Part shown: positions 43,498 to 54,393 of the stretch, in pieces
How the letters are laid out: the number at the start of each line of letters is the position of its first letter
Position numbering within the stretch: position 1 is the first letter of the stretch
Source of the DNA: Xenopus tropicalis
Lineage: Eukaryota > Chordata > Amphibia > Anura > Pipidae
NCBI RefSeq assembly: GCF_000004195.4
Contig: NC_030680.2
Span: 139,251,545-139,315,544, forward strand
Direction: 5' to 3'
DNA length: 64,000 nt
Notes under the pieces: generated by a model
Database searches by the model: none
What the model was told of the DNA's origin: nothing
What the model saw: the letters and a program-made list of their open reading frames with translations, nothing else
Position numbers and translations under genes: made by a program

Positions 43498-44528
43498 TAG
43501 GTATGGGATTTGTTTTCTGAAAACCCATTATCCAGAGAGCTCTTAATTGTGGGACGGCTGTCTCCCATAGATTCATATAACTGAAATTTTCAAAAATTAT
43601 TTCCTTTTTCTCTGTAATAATAGAACAGCATCCCGTACTTGATCCCAAGATATAATTACCCCTTATTGGGGGCAGAACAGCCCTATTGGGTTTATTTAAT
43701 GGTTAAATGATTCCCTTTTCTCTGTAATAATAAAACAGTACCTGTACTTGATCCCAACTAAGATATAATTACCCCTTATTGGGGGCAGAACAGCCCTATT
43801 GGGTTTATTTCATGGTTAAATGATTCCCTTTTCTCTGTAATAATAAAACAGTACCTGTACTTGATCCCAACTAAGATATAATTACCCCTTATTGGGGGCA
43901 GAACAGCCCTATTGGATTTATTTCATGGTTAAATGATTCCCTTTTCTCTGTAATAATAAAACAGTACCTGTACTTGATCCCAACTAAGATATAATTACCC
44001 CTTATTGGGGGCAGAACAGCCCTATTGGGTTTATTTAATGGTTAAATGATTCCCTTTTCTCTGTAATAATAAAACAGTACCTGTACTTGATCCCAACTAA
44101 GATATAATTACCCCTTATTGGGGGCAGAACAGCCCTATTGGGTTTATTTCATGGTTAAATGATTCCCTTTTCTCTGTAATAATAAAACAGTACCTGTACT
44201 TGATCCCAACTAAGATATAATTACCCCTTATTGGGGGCAGAACAGCCCTATTGGATTTATTTCATGGTTAAATGATTCCCTTTTCTCTGTAATAATAAAA
44301 CAGTACCTGTACTTGATCCAAACTAAGATATAATTATTCCTTATTGGAGGAAAAGTTCTACTGGGTTTATTTAAAGAAGAAGGGAAGTTAAAATGGAGAG
44401 GCACCCCCTAGTGATTTAGCCTTTCCATCTCCTTTAATGTTTCAATTATTTTTAGTAGACTTAAGTATGTATCCAAATGGAAACATTTCTTATCCGGAAA
44501 ACCCAAGGTCCTAAGCATTCTGGATAAC
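43498..44528 (+). mobile_element. MITE carrying six 113-bp tandem units, copy 2
   Basis: Same element as 7794-8341, with a decayed left end (TTAGGTATGGGATTTGTTTT) and right end (CCTAAGCATTCTGGATAAC). Six nearly identical 113-bp units (phase marker CAGTACCTGTACTTGATCCC at 43736, 43849, 43962, 44075, 44188 and 44301) replace the 2.3 units of copy 1. GTTTATTTAATGG and GTTTATTTCATGG variants alternate unevenly among units. Non-coding. Confidence 0.88.
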
Positions 44529-44585
44529 AACTACATGCAACAACTACGTCCATTTTGTGCTGTGGCTGAGGTTGTAAATGAGCCC

Positions 44586-44864
44586 TTAGGCTGATGTCTC
44601 ACAGGGAGATTAGTTGCCCGCAGCTAATTTCTGATACCGTGGCCGACTAATCTCCCAAAATGCTTTTCCAATGGTAATAAAGCGAATTGCAGGTGGAAAG
44701 GCATACAAGTCACCTTGTTTTCCGAAGTTGTGCAAAGTTTCCACCTGCAGGATGTGTAGAATTCACTTTATTGCCAGTGGAAAGGCATTTCGGGGAGATT
44801 ACTCACCCGCGGCAGCCGAGATTAACAGCGGGCAACTAATCTTCCCGCGGGACATCACTCTTAA
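44586..44864. mobile_element. MITE with GGGAGATTAGTTGCCCGC ends
   Basis: The left part TTAGGCTGATGTCTCACAGG GAGATTAGTTGCCCGC is inverted at the right (GCGGGCAACTAATCTTCCCG CGGGACATCACTCTTAA). The interior holds nested inverted segments (CAGGTGGAAAGGCAT... TTTCCACCTGCAGG). Related elements are at 49445-49705 and 53972-54391. TTAA-type flanks. Non-coding. Confidence 0.82.
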
Positions 44865-46381
44865 GTTTCAACCAGTGGGTTGGGGGTTTATTAAAAAAAA
44901 AAGATGCTGGTTATTTTTTTTTTATATATAGGCACCTAAGTGTTGTCCCCGAGCACATAGCATTGGGTGCATACATAGAAAATATGTAAACAAAGTCATG
45001 TACGTAAACAAGTGCAGTAAGCAGAGTGCAATTTTAATCGCAACCGCTATGCAGGTTTTTTCCCCAGAATTCCAGTGTTGTTGCAGTCATAAGGGGGAGT
45101 TGTGCCTGATGCAACTGTGCTGTGCATGGTGCAACTGAGCCTGGTTCTTCAAAATGAATGAAACTGAGGGTGCATTTTGTAAAAAATCAAATGCGATAGC
45201 ACAGAAGCCCATCTGGTATCATTTCTGGCGTTAGGTGTACGAGTGATATCTAAACCCAGTTCTTTAGGTGCAAGTGTGCAGCGATACTTGAACCCTGATG
45301 TTACTGCCTGGTCAGAAGGTAGCGGTAGCTTCAGGGTTTCTCTGTGCCAATAGGTGCAACAGCAATCGGATCAGATCAGAGGGCAGGAAGGACTGAGCAG
45401 CACTGAGCGCAACTACGCAAAAGTGCAAAGAGCACCTTCTGATGCAAGTACCTCTAAACAATTCGATTAAACAGCAACTCACTGCGGGGAAAAGTGTGGG
45501 AGCACAAATGCGCTTGCACCCGCAAATGACTCCAAAGGTGTCAAAACATCCAACACTGCTCCTTATTGCACCCCCGTGAAAATACCTGAATTATTGCCCA
45601 CTTGCCCATCTTGCTGACATTTTCAGCCATTTTTATAGGTAGCAAAGAAAATCATTTGGGGGCATTTTGAAACATGGGCCATTTTTGGGCACATTTCAAC
45701 CCTGAGTGGCAATGATTTTATTTTATATTTTGAATCCAGAGCATAGATAAATCTCTTACTTTTACAAAAAGCCCCAGAAGGGGGCAATATGTAATATATG
45801 TTTATTTCTAGGCACTCGCTGACTGCATCACCTCTCACCGACGCAGGGGCCACGGGCAGAACAAAGAAAGGAAGATTAGCCTTGTCCAGCTATTCTCTCC
45901 TTTATAAATAGAGATCCTGACTGTGATTTTTTTTTTCCTCTGTGCTGCCACCTGAGCCCTTATTATCTCTGCAAACAGCAATCTGTCCGGCCGGCGGGGG
46001 GCCGGGGAAATTGTCTGCTTAGAATACAAACCCCAGCAGACGGCCACACGTGGAAGCAGATAAAAAGGAGCGTGTGCGAGAGGTGCAGCGAGGCACAGGG
46101 GATGGAGGGAGATCAGCCAGACGGGAATCCCTAGTGCTTAAGCACAGGCAGCGCAGGTTAAATGGGTGTTGTTGGCATCAATATCTGTGCTGGAAACCAA
46201 ATATTTTTATCAAAAAAGATACATTTTTTAATTAAATGTCCAAAAAATTACTGTATCCTTATAGGTAGAACCTTATATTGCATATTACAGCTCATATGTA
46301 AACATCTAAATAAACCAATTTTATAAAAATATACTTTTTTAGCAGTATGTGCTATTGGGTAATCCTAAATAGCAAATTGCC
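44865..46381. other. Unassigned DNA with decayed transposon sequence
   Basis: The part 45000-45560 is rich in GGTGCA/TGCAACTG motifs like 31400-31800 and may be a decayed DNA transposon. 45860-46160 is CpG-containing and repeat-poor. No gene is recognised. Confidence 0.4.
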
Positions 46382-48428
46382 AAGGGCACACATCCATGTT
46401 AGGGTATATGTAAGGGCACACATGCATGTTAGGGTATATGTAAGGGCACACATGCATGTTAGGGTATATGTAAGGGCACACATGCATGTTAGGGTATATG
46501 TAAGGGCACACATGCATGTTAGGGTATATGTAAGGGCACACATGCATGTTAGGGTATATGTAAGGGCACACATGCATGTTAGGGTATCTGTAAAGGCACA
46601 CATGCATGTTAGGGTATATGTAAGGGCACACATGCATGTTAGGGTATATGTAAGGGCACACATGCATGTTAGGGTATCTGTAAAGGCACACATGCATGTT
46701 AGGGTATATGTAAGGGCACACAATCATGTTAGGGTATTGTAAGGGCACACATGCATGTTAGGGTATTGTAAAGGCACACATGCATGTTAGGGTATATGTA
46801 AGGGCACACAATCATGTTAGGGTATATGTAAGGGCACACATGCATGTTAGGGTATCTGTAAAGGCACACATGCATGTTAGGGTATATGTAAGGGCACACA
46901 ATCATGTTAGGGTATTGTAAGGGCACACATGCATGTTAGGGTATATGTAAGGGCACACAATCATGTTAGGGTATATGTAAGGGCACACATGCATGTTAGG
47001 GTATATGTAAGGGCACACATGCATGTTAGGGTATATGTAAGGGCACACATGCATGTTAGGGTATATGTAAGGGCACACAATCATGTTAGGGTATTGTAAG
47101 GGCACACAATCATGTTAGGGTATATGTAAGGGCACACATGCATGTTAGGGTATATGTAAGGGCACACAATCATGTTAGGGTATATGTAAGGGCACACATG
47201 CATGTTAGGGTATATGTAAGGGCACACATGCATGTTAGGGTATATGTAAGGGCACACATGCATGTTAGGGTATATGTAAGGGCACACAATCATGTTAGGG
47301 TATATGTAAGGGCACACATGCATGTTAGGGTATATGTAAGGGCACACATGCATGTTAGGGTATATGTAAGGGCACACATGCATGTTAGGGTATATGTAAG
47401 GGCACACATGCATGTTAGGGTATATGTAAGGGCACACATGCATGTTAGGGTATATGTAAGGGCACACATGCATGTTAGGGTATATGTAAGGGCACACATG
47501 CATGTTAGGGTATATGTAAGGGCACACATGCATGTTAGGGTATATGTAAGGGCACACATGCATGTTAGGGTATATGTAAGGGCACACATGCATGTTAGGG
47601 TATATGTAAGGGCACACATGCATGTTAGGGTATATGTAAGGGCACACATGCATGTTAGGGTATATGTAAGGGCACACATGCATGTTAGGGTATATGTAAG
47701 GGCACACATGCATGTTAGGGTATATGTAAGGGCACACATGCATGTTAGGGTATATGTAAGGGCACACATGCATGTTAGGGTATATGTAAGGGCACACATG
47801 CATGTTAGGGTATATGTAAGGGCACACATGCATGTTAGGGTATATGTAAGGGCACACATGCATGTTAGGGTATATGTAAGGGCACACATGCATGTTAGGG
47901 TATATGTAAGGGCACACATGCATGTTAGGGTATATGTAAGGGCACACATGCATGTTAGGGTATATGTAAGGGCACACATGCATGTTAGGGTATATGTAAG
48001 GGCACACATGCATGTTAGGGTATATGTAAGGGCACACATGCATGTTAGGGTATATGTAAGGGCACACAATCATGTTAGGGTATATGTAAGGGCACACATG
48101 CATGTTAGGGTATATGTAAGGGCACACATGCATGTTAGGGTATATGTAAGGGCACACATGCATGTTAGGGTATATGTAAGGGCACACATGCATGTTAGGG
48201 TATATGTAAGGGCACACATGCATGTTAGGGTATATGTAAGGGCACACATGCATGTTAGGGTATATGTAAGGGCACACATGCATGTTAGGGTATATGTAAG
48301 GGCACACAATCATGTTAGGGTATATGTAAGGGCACACATGCATGTTAGGGTATATGTAAGGGCACACATGCATGTTAGGGTATATGTAAGGGCACACATG
48401 CATGTTAGGGTATATGTAAGGGCACACC
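46382..48428 (+). repeat. 30-bp minisatellite, about 68 copies
   Basis: The unit is AAGGGCACACATGCATGTTA + GGGTATATGT (30 bp). The stretch 47341-48060 is 24 consecutive identical units. Variants (ACAATCATG, ATCTGTAAAGG and a 28-bp unit lacking AT) are concentrated in the left third, with two ACAATCATG units near 48069 and 48309, 240 bp apart. Because 30 is a multiple of three and no frame contains a stop, both strands are open for about 450 codons; these are not genes. Each unit holds one TTAGGG and the palindrome ACATGCATGT. Confidence 0.97.
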
Positions 48429-49440
48429 TTGATATAAACTATTTGTTGGTTAAGTATGAATATGTTTCCTTTAAATTGGCTCCCCCCTCAGCTATTGCTC
48501 TGGGCAACCCAAAAGGGAACCACTGCTGGGAACTGTAGCCAAATAAAAGCTGGAGGAAGAAGAAGTAACATCAGTGGGATAAACAAGGGCAAGAAAGCCA
48601 TATATTGCTCTGCATCTGTTTCCTGTGAATATTCAGGCGTAGGGAATACTCAAAACAGCACTAAATGACAACTGGACCACAAGGAGAACAAAGTAAGGAA
48701 ATTATATGTCAAACGCCAAGCAGATTTAACACCATATAGGGAGAAATTATAAATATGCACTGGATTTGCTCGCTCTGCAGGGCAGTTGCACATTAGAATG
48801 GGACTATGTTGCAACGACATTAGGCATCTGCATTGCAGAGTCAAGGAGGAACTGCCTGTGCTTCTATGCGAGTGCTGAGATTGCGTCTCATAAACACTGA
48901 AGGGGCTTAATCCAGTGAAGCGGTGGGTTTCTAGACCTGTTTATGCCTACAGTAAATAATGAGAATGGCTTGTAATATGGATCAGTAAGTGCCCCAGAGC
49001 TACCAATATGACAAATGCACCAAGCTAATGATAAATACTCCCATTGTTTTATAAATGTTGCCTAAAACCTAAGGTATCTGTGATTGTGCACCAGTTGTTC
49101 GGAAAAGCAAGGCACAAGGCCATGGTTGGCTGACTGCCCAAGAGCTAATTTGAGGCATTTGCTTATTTGCTCTCCTAAGAGTCTTGGAAGTCCTGCCTGA
49201 AGGCCATTTAGAATGAGATTGGTAATGAGATCTTGGGAACATGTAGAGCACTGGTGGCCCAAATGAGCTCATATAAAGAGAACTGGTGAGGGAGCAGCAG
49301 GAATTGCAGGTGGGTGGCCCAGGATGAACAGCTATCTAGAAGGTATTTGGGTCAAGTGTCTTAGTGCCTATAGGCTCACATATAGATATTTTTGGAAGTC
49401 CTGCCAGGAGGCCATTTGGGGTGAGATTTGGGAGGAACAC
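48429..49440. other. Unassigned DNA
   Basis: No gene is recognised. 48480-48560 includes AACTGTAGCC/CACTGCTGGGAAC motifs typical of decayed frog transposons. Confidence 0.4.
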
Positions 49441-49709
49441 TTAGGGGCGTGACAGAGGGGGAGATTAGTCGCCAGCAACAAATCTCCCTTGTCGCAGGCG
49501 ACTAATCTCCCCGAAATGCCATCCCACCGGCGAGAATGTAAATCGCCGTGGGATGGCATACGCGGCGCAGCGATTTGCGGAAATCGCCGAAGTTGCCTTG
49601 AGAGGAAACTTTGGTGATTTTGGCGCCGTGTATGCCATCCCACTGGCAATTTACATTTAAGGGAGATTTGTCGTGGGTGGCTAATCTCCCCGTCTCCCAC
49701 GGCCCTTAG
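49441..49709. mobile_element. MITE with GGGGAGATTAGTCGCC ends and TTAG flanks
   Basis: Element 49445-49705 is flanked by TTAG on both sides (49441-49444 and 49706-49709). The ends GGGCGTGACAGAGGGGGAGA and TCTCCCCGTCTCCCACGGCCC are approximately inverted. Internal arms GCCATCCCACCGGCGAGAAT GTAAATCGCC and GGCGCCGTGTATGCCATCCC ACTGGCAATTTACATT form further inverted pairs, as does GCGATTTGCGGAAATCGC. Same group as 44586-44864. Non-coding. Confidence 0.85.
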
Positions 49710-50000
49710 TAGTTGCCCTGGATATTCCTGGAATTACTACAGCATTATGACTGGTGTGTCCATGTTTTCATATATCTGGAACATGCATAGCACTGGAGGC
49801 CCAAATAAGCCAGTCTATACAGAACCAATGAGGGAGCTGAAGATATTTATGATGCCTTTCATACATGGACAAAGGCTTGGTTGGCCCAACACCAAGGCCA
49901 GCCTGGATGGCATTTGGGGCAGGTATATTTGTTGCCAAGGATATTCCTGAATAACAGATATGTCTGTGTTTTCCTATATCTGGAACATGTAGGGCACTAG
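49710..50000. other. Unassigned spacer
   Basis: Two related segments (TGTGTCCATGTTTTCATATA TCTGGAACATG at about 49755 and TGTCTGTGTTTTCCTATATC TGGAACATG at about 49968) suggest a partial duplication that also involves CCCTGGATATTCCTG / CAAGGATATTCCTG. No gene. Confidence 0.45.
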
Positions 50001-50190
50001 CCCTAAAGCAGTGGTTCTCAACCTTCCTAATGCCGCGATGCTTTAATACAGTTCCTCACAGTGTGGCGACGCCCAACCATAGAGGAGCGGTGTCTCGGTT
50101 CCTAAGACCATTGGAAATATGTATTTGTAAAAGGTTGGTTCGACCCCCAAAGGAGTCCCGACCCACAGGTTGAGAACCGCTGGTCTAAAG
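50001..50190 (+). mobile_element. SPIN-like hAT, internally deleted non-autonomous copy
   Basis: Element 50009-50182 (174 bp) starts CAGTGGTTCTCAACCTTCCT AATGCCGCGA and ends AGGTTGAGAACCGCTG, with GGTGTCTCGGTTCCTAAGAC CATTGG inside. These are the signatures of SPIN (Space Invader) hAT transposons, known to have entered several tetrapods, including Xenopus, by horizontal transfer. Flanks CCCTAAAG (50001-50008) and GTCTAAAG (50183-50190) match at six of eight positions. No transposase is present. Confidence 0.85.
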
Positions 50191-51217
50191 AGAGCAACAG
50201 GGGACCAGCATTTATTTACCATCAAGTTTGGACCTGAGGCTGTGGTTGGGCAGCCCAGGACAATTTGTATGGCATTTGGGCAACACACCGGTACCTAGCG
50301 GAATGGGCAGACAGGAGTCTGATCACCGAACACTCCAGCGGCACTGATATTTCAGACTGCCCAAGCAATTATTTTTCAGGGCCCTGAAGGTGACCTTGAG
50401 AGCACGGGGGACCCATTCATCCCCCGGCAGAAGGAGAATCTTTAAACGGGAAACATTGGAGCAGTGTAATGAGTCAGAAACGTGTCAATTTCCTCAGACT
50501 CCCAGGAGGGAGAATGAATACACAATTCTGAGCGCAAGCTGTACGTCGGCTGCAGCCTTCAGCCAGAGAGAGAGGGGCAGGGCGAGAGGGGCCGCAGCTG
50601 GGCACAAAGCGCTTCTGTAAATGACACACCACAGAAGGTAATGCTGGGTAAATAGTCTTAATTGGTTGTTGAGTTTGAGGGGAGAAAAGTTAAATTTAAC
50701 AAGCTCTAGACACAAGAGGAGGATGATGACGTGGAACTACATTTAATCGCATTAACACAGAGCGTGGAAAATGGCGCGGCCCCCTTCTCCCCCTTATGGA
50801 CTAAACACATATTAACTGTCAGTAGAGTTTATTAATTGGTCCCATGGATATTCCCTTGAGGAATCCAAAACAGTGTTTATCTGTGAGTTTTGATGAGAGG
50901 CACATTCTGCACATACTTTGTAGCTATATAGACTGCGGCTGCCATTGGCCTATGTCCCTATTCTATTCAGTAGTGAGGATCCTAATGCTTTGATTGGCTG
51001 CAGCTTTGTCTGGCCTTGTGAGTATTCTGGTGCTCTGATTGGGTACAAATTGGGAAAGCTTTGTGAGCACTCTAATCCACATGTTGGCTAGAGGTGAAGC
51101 AAATTGTGTGAGCATTCTACATAAAGAGCAAACATTATGTATGTATTGTGTAACTCAGCCGTGGTTTGACTTTAACTCTCAGCCAATGGCTGTTGGTGAG
51201 GTGCAAAGTGTTGTAGT
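50191..51217. other. Unassigned DNA
   Basis: No gene is recognised. 50700-50880 is repeat-free with ATTAAT/TTAATTGG motifs. 50930-51120 has a degenerate repeated theme (ATTGGCT/TTGTGAGCA/TCTAAT) suggesting an old short tandem duplication. Confidence 0.4.
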
Positions 51218-51700
51218 TTAAAGGGAAACTATACCCAAACACAGCTTAAGCTTTTGAAAAGTAAACATACAAGCAACTTTGCAATATACATCAATTAAAA
51301 AACTATGCAGCGTTTTCATGATATTTAATGTAATAATATGGTTTGGAACAGTTCCCTAAGCCCCGCCCCCTGTTCCCCTGCTGGTCTGGCTGACTACTTT
51401 GTAACTCAAATAAAATGTAACAGTAGTCGCCTGTCCTCAGCCTTCAGCCTGCCTCCTCCCAATCCCACAATTCCCTGCACACGTGATGTCAATAAGGAAA
51501 GGAACATCCCAGTGCAATGCATTGTGGGTTATGTAGTTCCTGCATGCTGTCATCCTGTGGGGAAGTTGTTACTATTTGTAACATCAGTGTTTTAGTCCCT
51601 CCTCCCCTGCCAGGATTTCAAATGATGCAGAAAGAGAAGAACTATTTTGCAGCTGGATTTCAGCATATAAAATGGTATTTATTCCTACTTTTTACAACCG
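51218..51700 (+). mobile_element. T2-type element, plus strand, unoccupied hAT site
   Basis: Starts at TTAAAGGGAAACTATACCC and parallels the reverse copy at 5085-5757 through CAACTTTGCAATATACATCA, CGCCCCCTGTTCCCCTG, GCCTGTCCTCAGCCTTCAGC and CTCCTCCCCTGCCAGG. At 51485-51492 it has GATGTCAA in single copy, the site into which the hAT at 5250-5503 inserted in the other copy. The right end is unclear; the 51.71-kb hAT follows. Confidence 0.75.
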
Positions 51701-51706
51701 CTGATG

Positions 51707-51893
51707 CATCAATATGTGGGTTCAGGCAAATGCCAGAGGGGCTGCTGTAAGATGCCACAGACAGTCACTATTTATTGGGCTGGGGGGGCTGTAAGGTGCC
51801 ATAGACAGTCACTATTTATTGGGCTGGGGGGGCGCTGTTTGGGCCTCTGTGTACTTGAAATGCCAGGGACTATTTTGATTCCCATTCCAGACC
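51707..51893 (+). mobile_element. hAT MITE fragment with 44-bp internal duplication
   Basis: Matches 20301-20455 from AAATGCCAGAGGGGCTGCTG through TGTTTGGGCCTCTGTGTAC to TTTTGATTCCCATTCCAGACC. A 44-bp segment (GCTGTAAGATGCC ... TTATTGGGCTGGGGGG) is duplicated in tandem at 51744 and 51788. The left terminus is lost. Confidence 0.7.
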
Positions 51894-52168
51894 TTATTGC
51901 TGCCTTGCAGACCTGCAGTCTAATTCCAGCCAGTGTCTACATAGTGTCTACAGTCTATATGGAGTTTGTATGTTCTCCCCAGTGTCTGTGTTGGTTTCTT
52001 CCAGGTACTCTGGTTTAATCCCATACTCCCAAAAATGCAGGCAAGTAAATTGGCTCTTGATAACCATGATTTGTGGTAAAGACTTTAGATTGTAAACTCT
52101 ACTGGGGCAGGGACCGATGGGAATAATGTATAATCTCTATAAATAAAGAATAATAATAATAATCCTTG
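51894..52168 (+). mobile_element. V-SINE-like SINE with LINE-type tail
   Basis: Includes a decayed tRNA-like head (TGCCTTGCAG, TCTAATTCCAGCC resembling a B box), the core GGAGTTTGTATGTTCTCCCC AGTGTCTGTGTTGGTTTC TTCCAGGTACTCTGGTTT found in vertebrate V-SINEs, and a tail AGATTGTAAACTCTACTG GGGCAGGGACC ending in (AAT)n at about 52145-52162. The tail motif matches the 3' region of the LINE at 60869-60896. Confidence 0.75.
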
Positions 52169-53967
52169 CATTAGGTTTAATGTAGTACTGTGCAGTATTG
52201 CAGTCTCCTGTGGCCTCTGTATGTTCTTTAATTTGATCCGACACCCATTAATGATCTTCACGTGCGTCTCCGTCAGGCTGAATAAAGTACCTCTGGGACT
52301 GATCCAAATGCTGGAAATTATTGCCATAATGATAAGTGATAAACTGGCAGCTGTCATTGGGCCAATATGTTGTATGGATCAGCTCTGAGAAATCCGGCTG
52401 CTCCTATGAATTAAACTTGCTCTGTTACCCAAAGACAAAATACATTAGGCAATGCCGAGGGGAACCCACTGAGCACTGTGCCGGTTTAGGATTAGTCTGA
52501 TCCCTCCCAGGAGCCACTATAAACAGCATGGGGACCCGATTTTGCCTCTCAACTCTTAGGTTAAGAATCACTGACCCAGAACGAATATCAGAACTTGCAA
52601 CAGTGCAACACATTTAATGAGTCCGTAGAACCCTTGGAGCTGGATAAAACCATTATACAATGCTTGGATGGGGGGGGGGGGGGGGCAAGCGTTATATTCA
52701 CAGGCACTTTTATAGAAGTCATTACAATTATGATGATCATCTCTTAGCCGGCATCCCCCTGAGAATAAACTCATGCATATTTGTAACTGAATCTGCCGCA
52801 GGGTAGCACGGAGAAGCCCTGATAATGAGTTTTACCTGGGAAAGCGAATGGCACAAATCCAGCAGCCAATTCCCATAGGTTCCCTAAAGCGGAGCCTTTA
52901 CAGAAACACAGGTCTTTGTCTGTCAGGTGGGGGCAGCTGTTTAAACATGACCTCTAGCTTTCTATCCTCACTCTCTCGGCAGTAAAGGGCACAGTCCAAG
53001 CACCGGGAATCTCTGAACTTGACGGCTGGATGAGACAATCCTTATTAGACACATTCCTTGCCTGACCAGCTGACCCACAGAATCCTTTTGTGGTTTCGCT
53101 TTTTGTATATAATGATAGTTTTACAAATATTCAATAAATATACCTCAAAGGAAAGTCATCTGTGCGGCAGAGGGGCCAATGCACGATCCTGTATGAATTT
53201 TTTTTGGTGCCAACCGCATTGCCCAAAAGGTGGCTGTTACTGTAGCCTAGCCAACACTTGACACTGGCTGACCAGACAGGAACCCCACATATTGCAAAAG
53301 AGATCCATTACAATTATATGGCCCGATCACCCAAATGAGCTAATCTGACAAATTAATTTATGGGTTTAATTAACGGACTCTAGGATCCAAAGTGGCTGCA
53401 GTGTTACCCTCTGTGGCACATCAGTCAGTGCAAAGAAACAGGTTTCCCAAGAGACCAGAAGGGCTTGGCATTCTAGCCCAGGAGCAGTGACCCCTCATTA
53501 AAAGCTGGTGATTGATTCTCTTGCTCTGGATCTGACAAGCCTATGATTTTCTTATTAGTCTAGTGCAATATGGAATCATTGTGTAATCACTGTTCAATTG
53601 GGATGCCTACGGCCTGCTAGAGAACCTAATATTGAGGGCTCCATCTCACAACCACAGACCTATGGTGGAATTTAGAAAGCACTAATGGAAATTGTTCTTG
53701 GATGGGGACCACTATGGCCCACCAGCAGATCCTCTAATATTTAAGAGCAAGCCAGTCCAACCCAGCTCCAAGGAAGGCAACCAACGGCCATGCTAGTCTG
53801 AGAACCCATTAGATATTTCTGCTGACTCTCTATATTAGCCCCAAGATATTGGCTGTTGCATAGATCCTACACAGCCAATCACTTCTTAGCTCTCAGGACA
53901 CCAAATGAATAAGTATGCTTATGAAAGTCCCATGGGAATTAATAGAATGTGGGGACATTTTCATGTA
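52169..53967. other. Unassigned DNA with poly-G tract
   Basis: A G run of about 16 bases lies at 52669-52685. No gene is recognised. The sequence 53100-53900 shows no repeat shared with the window. Confidence 0.4.
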
Positions 53968-54393
53968 TTAAGGCTAATGTTCCACGGGGAGATTCAGTCG
54001 CTGCGATTTTAAAAAGCGAGTTCCAGCGACAAGTCGTTCATTTTGACATAGAGAAGAATATATATCGCCAGTACCTAAACCGACGTTACTACTTCAAAAC
54101 GCTTACCACTCCGAATTGCTATGAAACCCTTTTCCTAGCGATTTTACAAAGAAAGCATTGTCATTCAAACCTATTGGAATCGCTGAAAGTAAAACCCACT
54201 GAGCGGGAAGTCGCTGCGATTTCCCCATTGCACTGAATGTCATTTCTAATTGTGGGCGGGGAATATGCCACTTGGATTTGTGGGAAATAGAATCACTCCG
54301 TTGTGGAAATATCTAGTAATGGCTTGTTAGGAAAAGACGAGCAACTTTTTTAAAAATCGCAGCAACTAAATCTCCCCGTGGGACATTAGCCTA
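53968..54393. mobile_element. MITE with GGCTAATGTYCCACGGGGAGATT ends
   Basis: The left end TTAAGGCTAATGTTCCACGG GGAGATT is inverted at the right (AATCTCCCCGTGGGACATTA GCCTAA). Further internal inverted arms involve GTCGCTGCGATTTTAAAAAG CG and TTTTTTAAAAATCGCAGC, and AGTCGTTC-type pieces. TTAA-type flanks. A 95-codon plus frame (53949-54236) spans the element and is not a gene. Confidence 0.88.

Noticed and set aside
46382..48428. CRISPR-like or telomeric interpretation of the 30-bp repeat
   Set aside because: There are no unique spacers and the genome is vertebrate. TTAGGG occurs once per unit rather than in tandem.
47081..48538. Open frames of about 450-466 codons on both strands in the 30-bp array
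   Set aside because: The period is a multiple of three and no frame of the unit contains a stop, so both strands are open automatically. No splice signals, start context or codon-level constraint.
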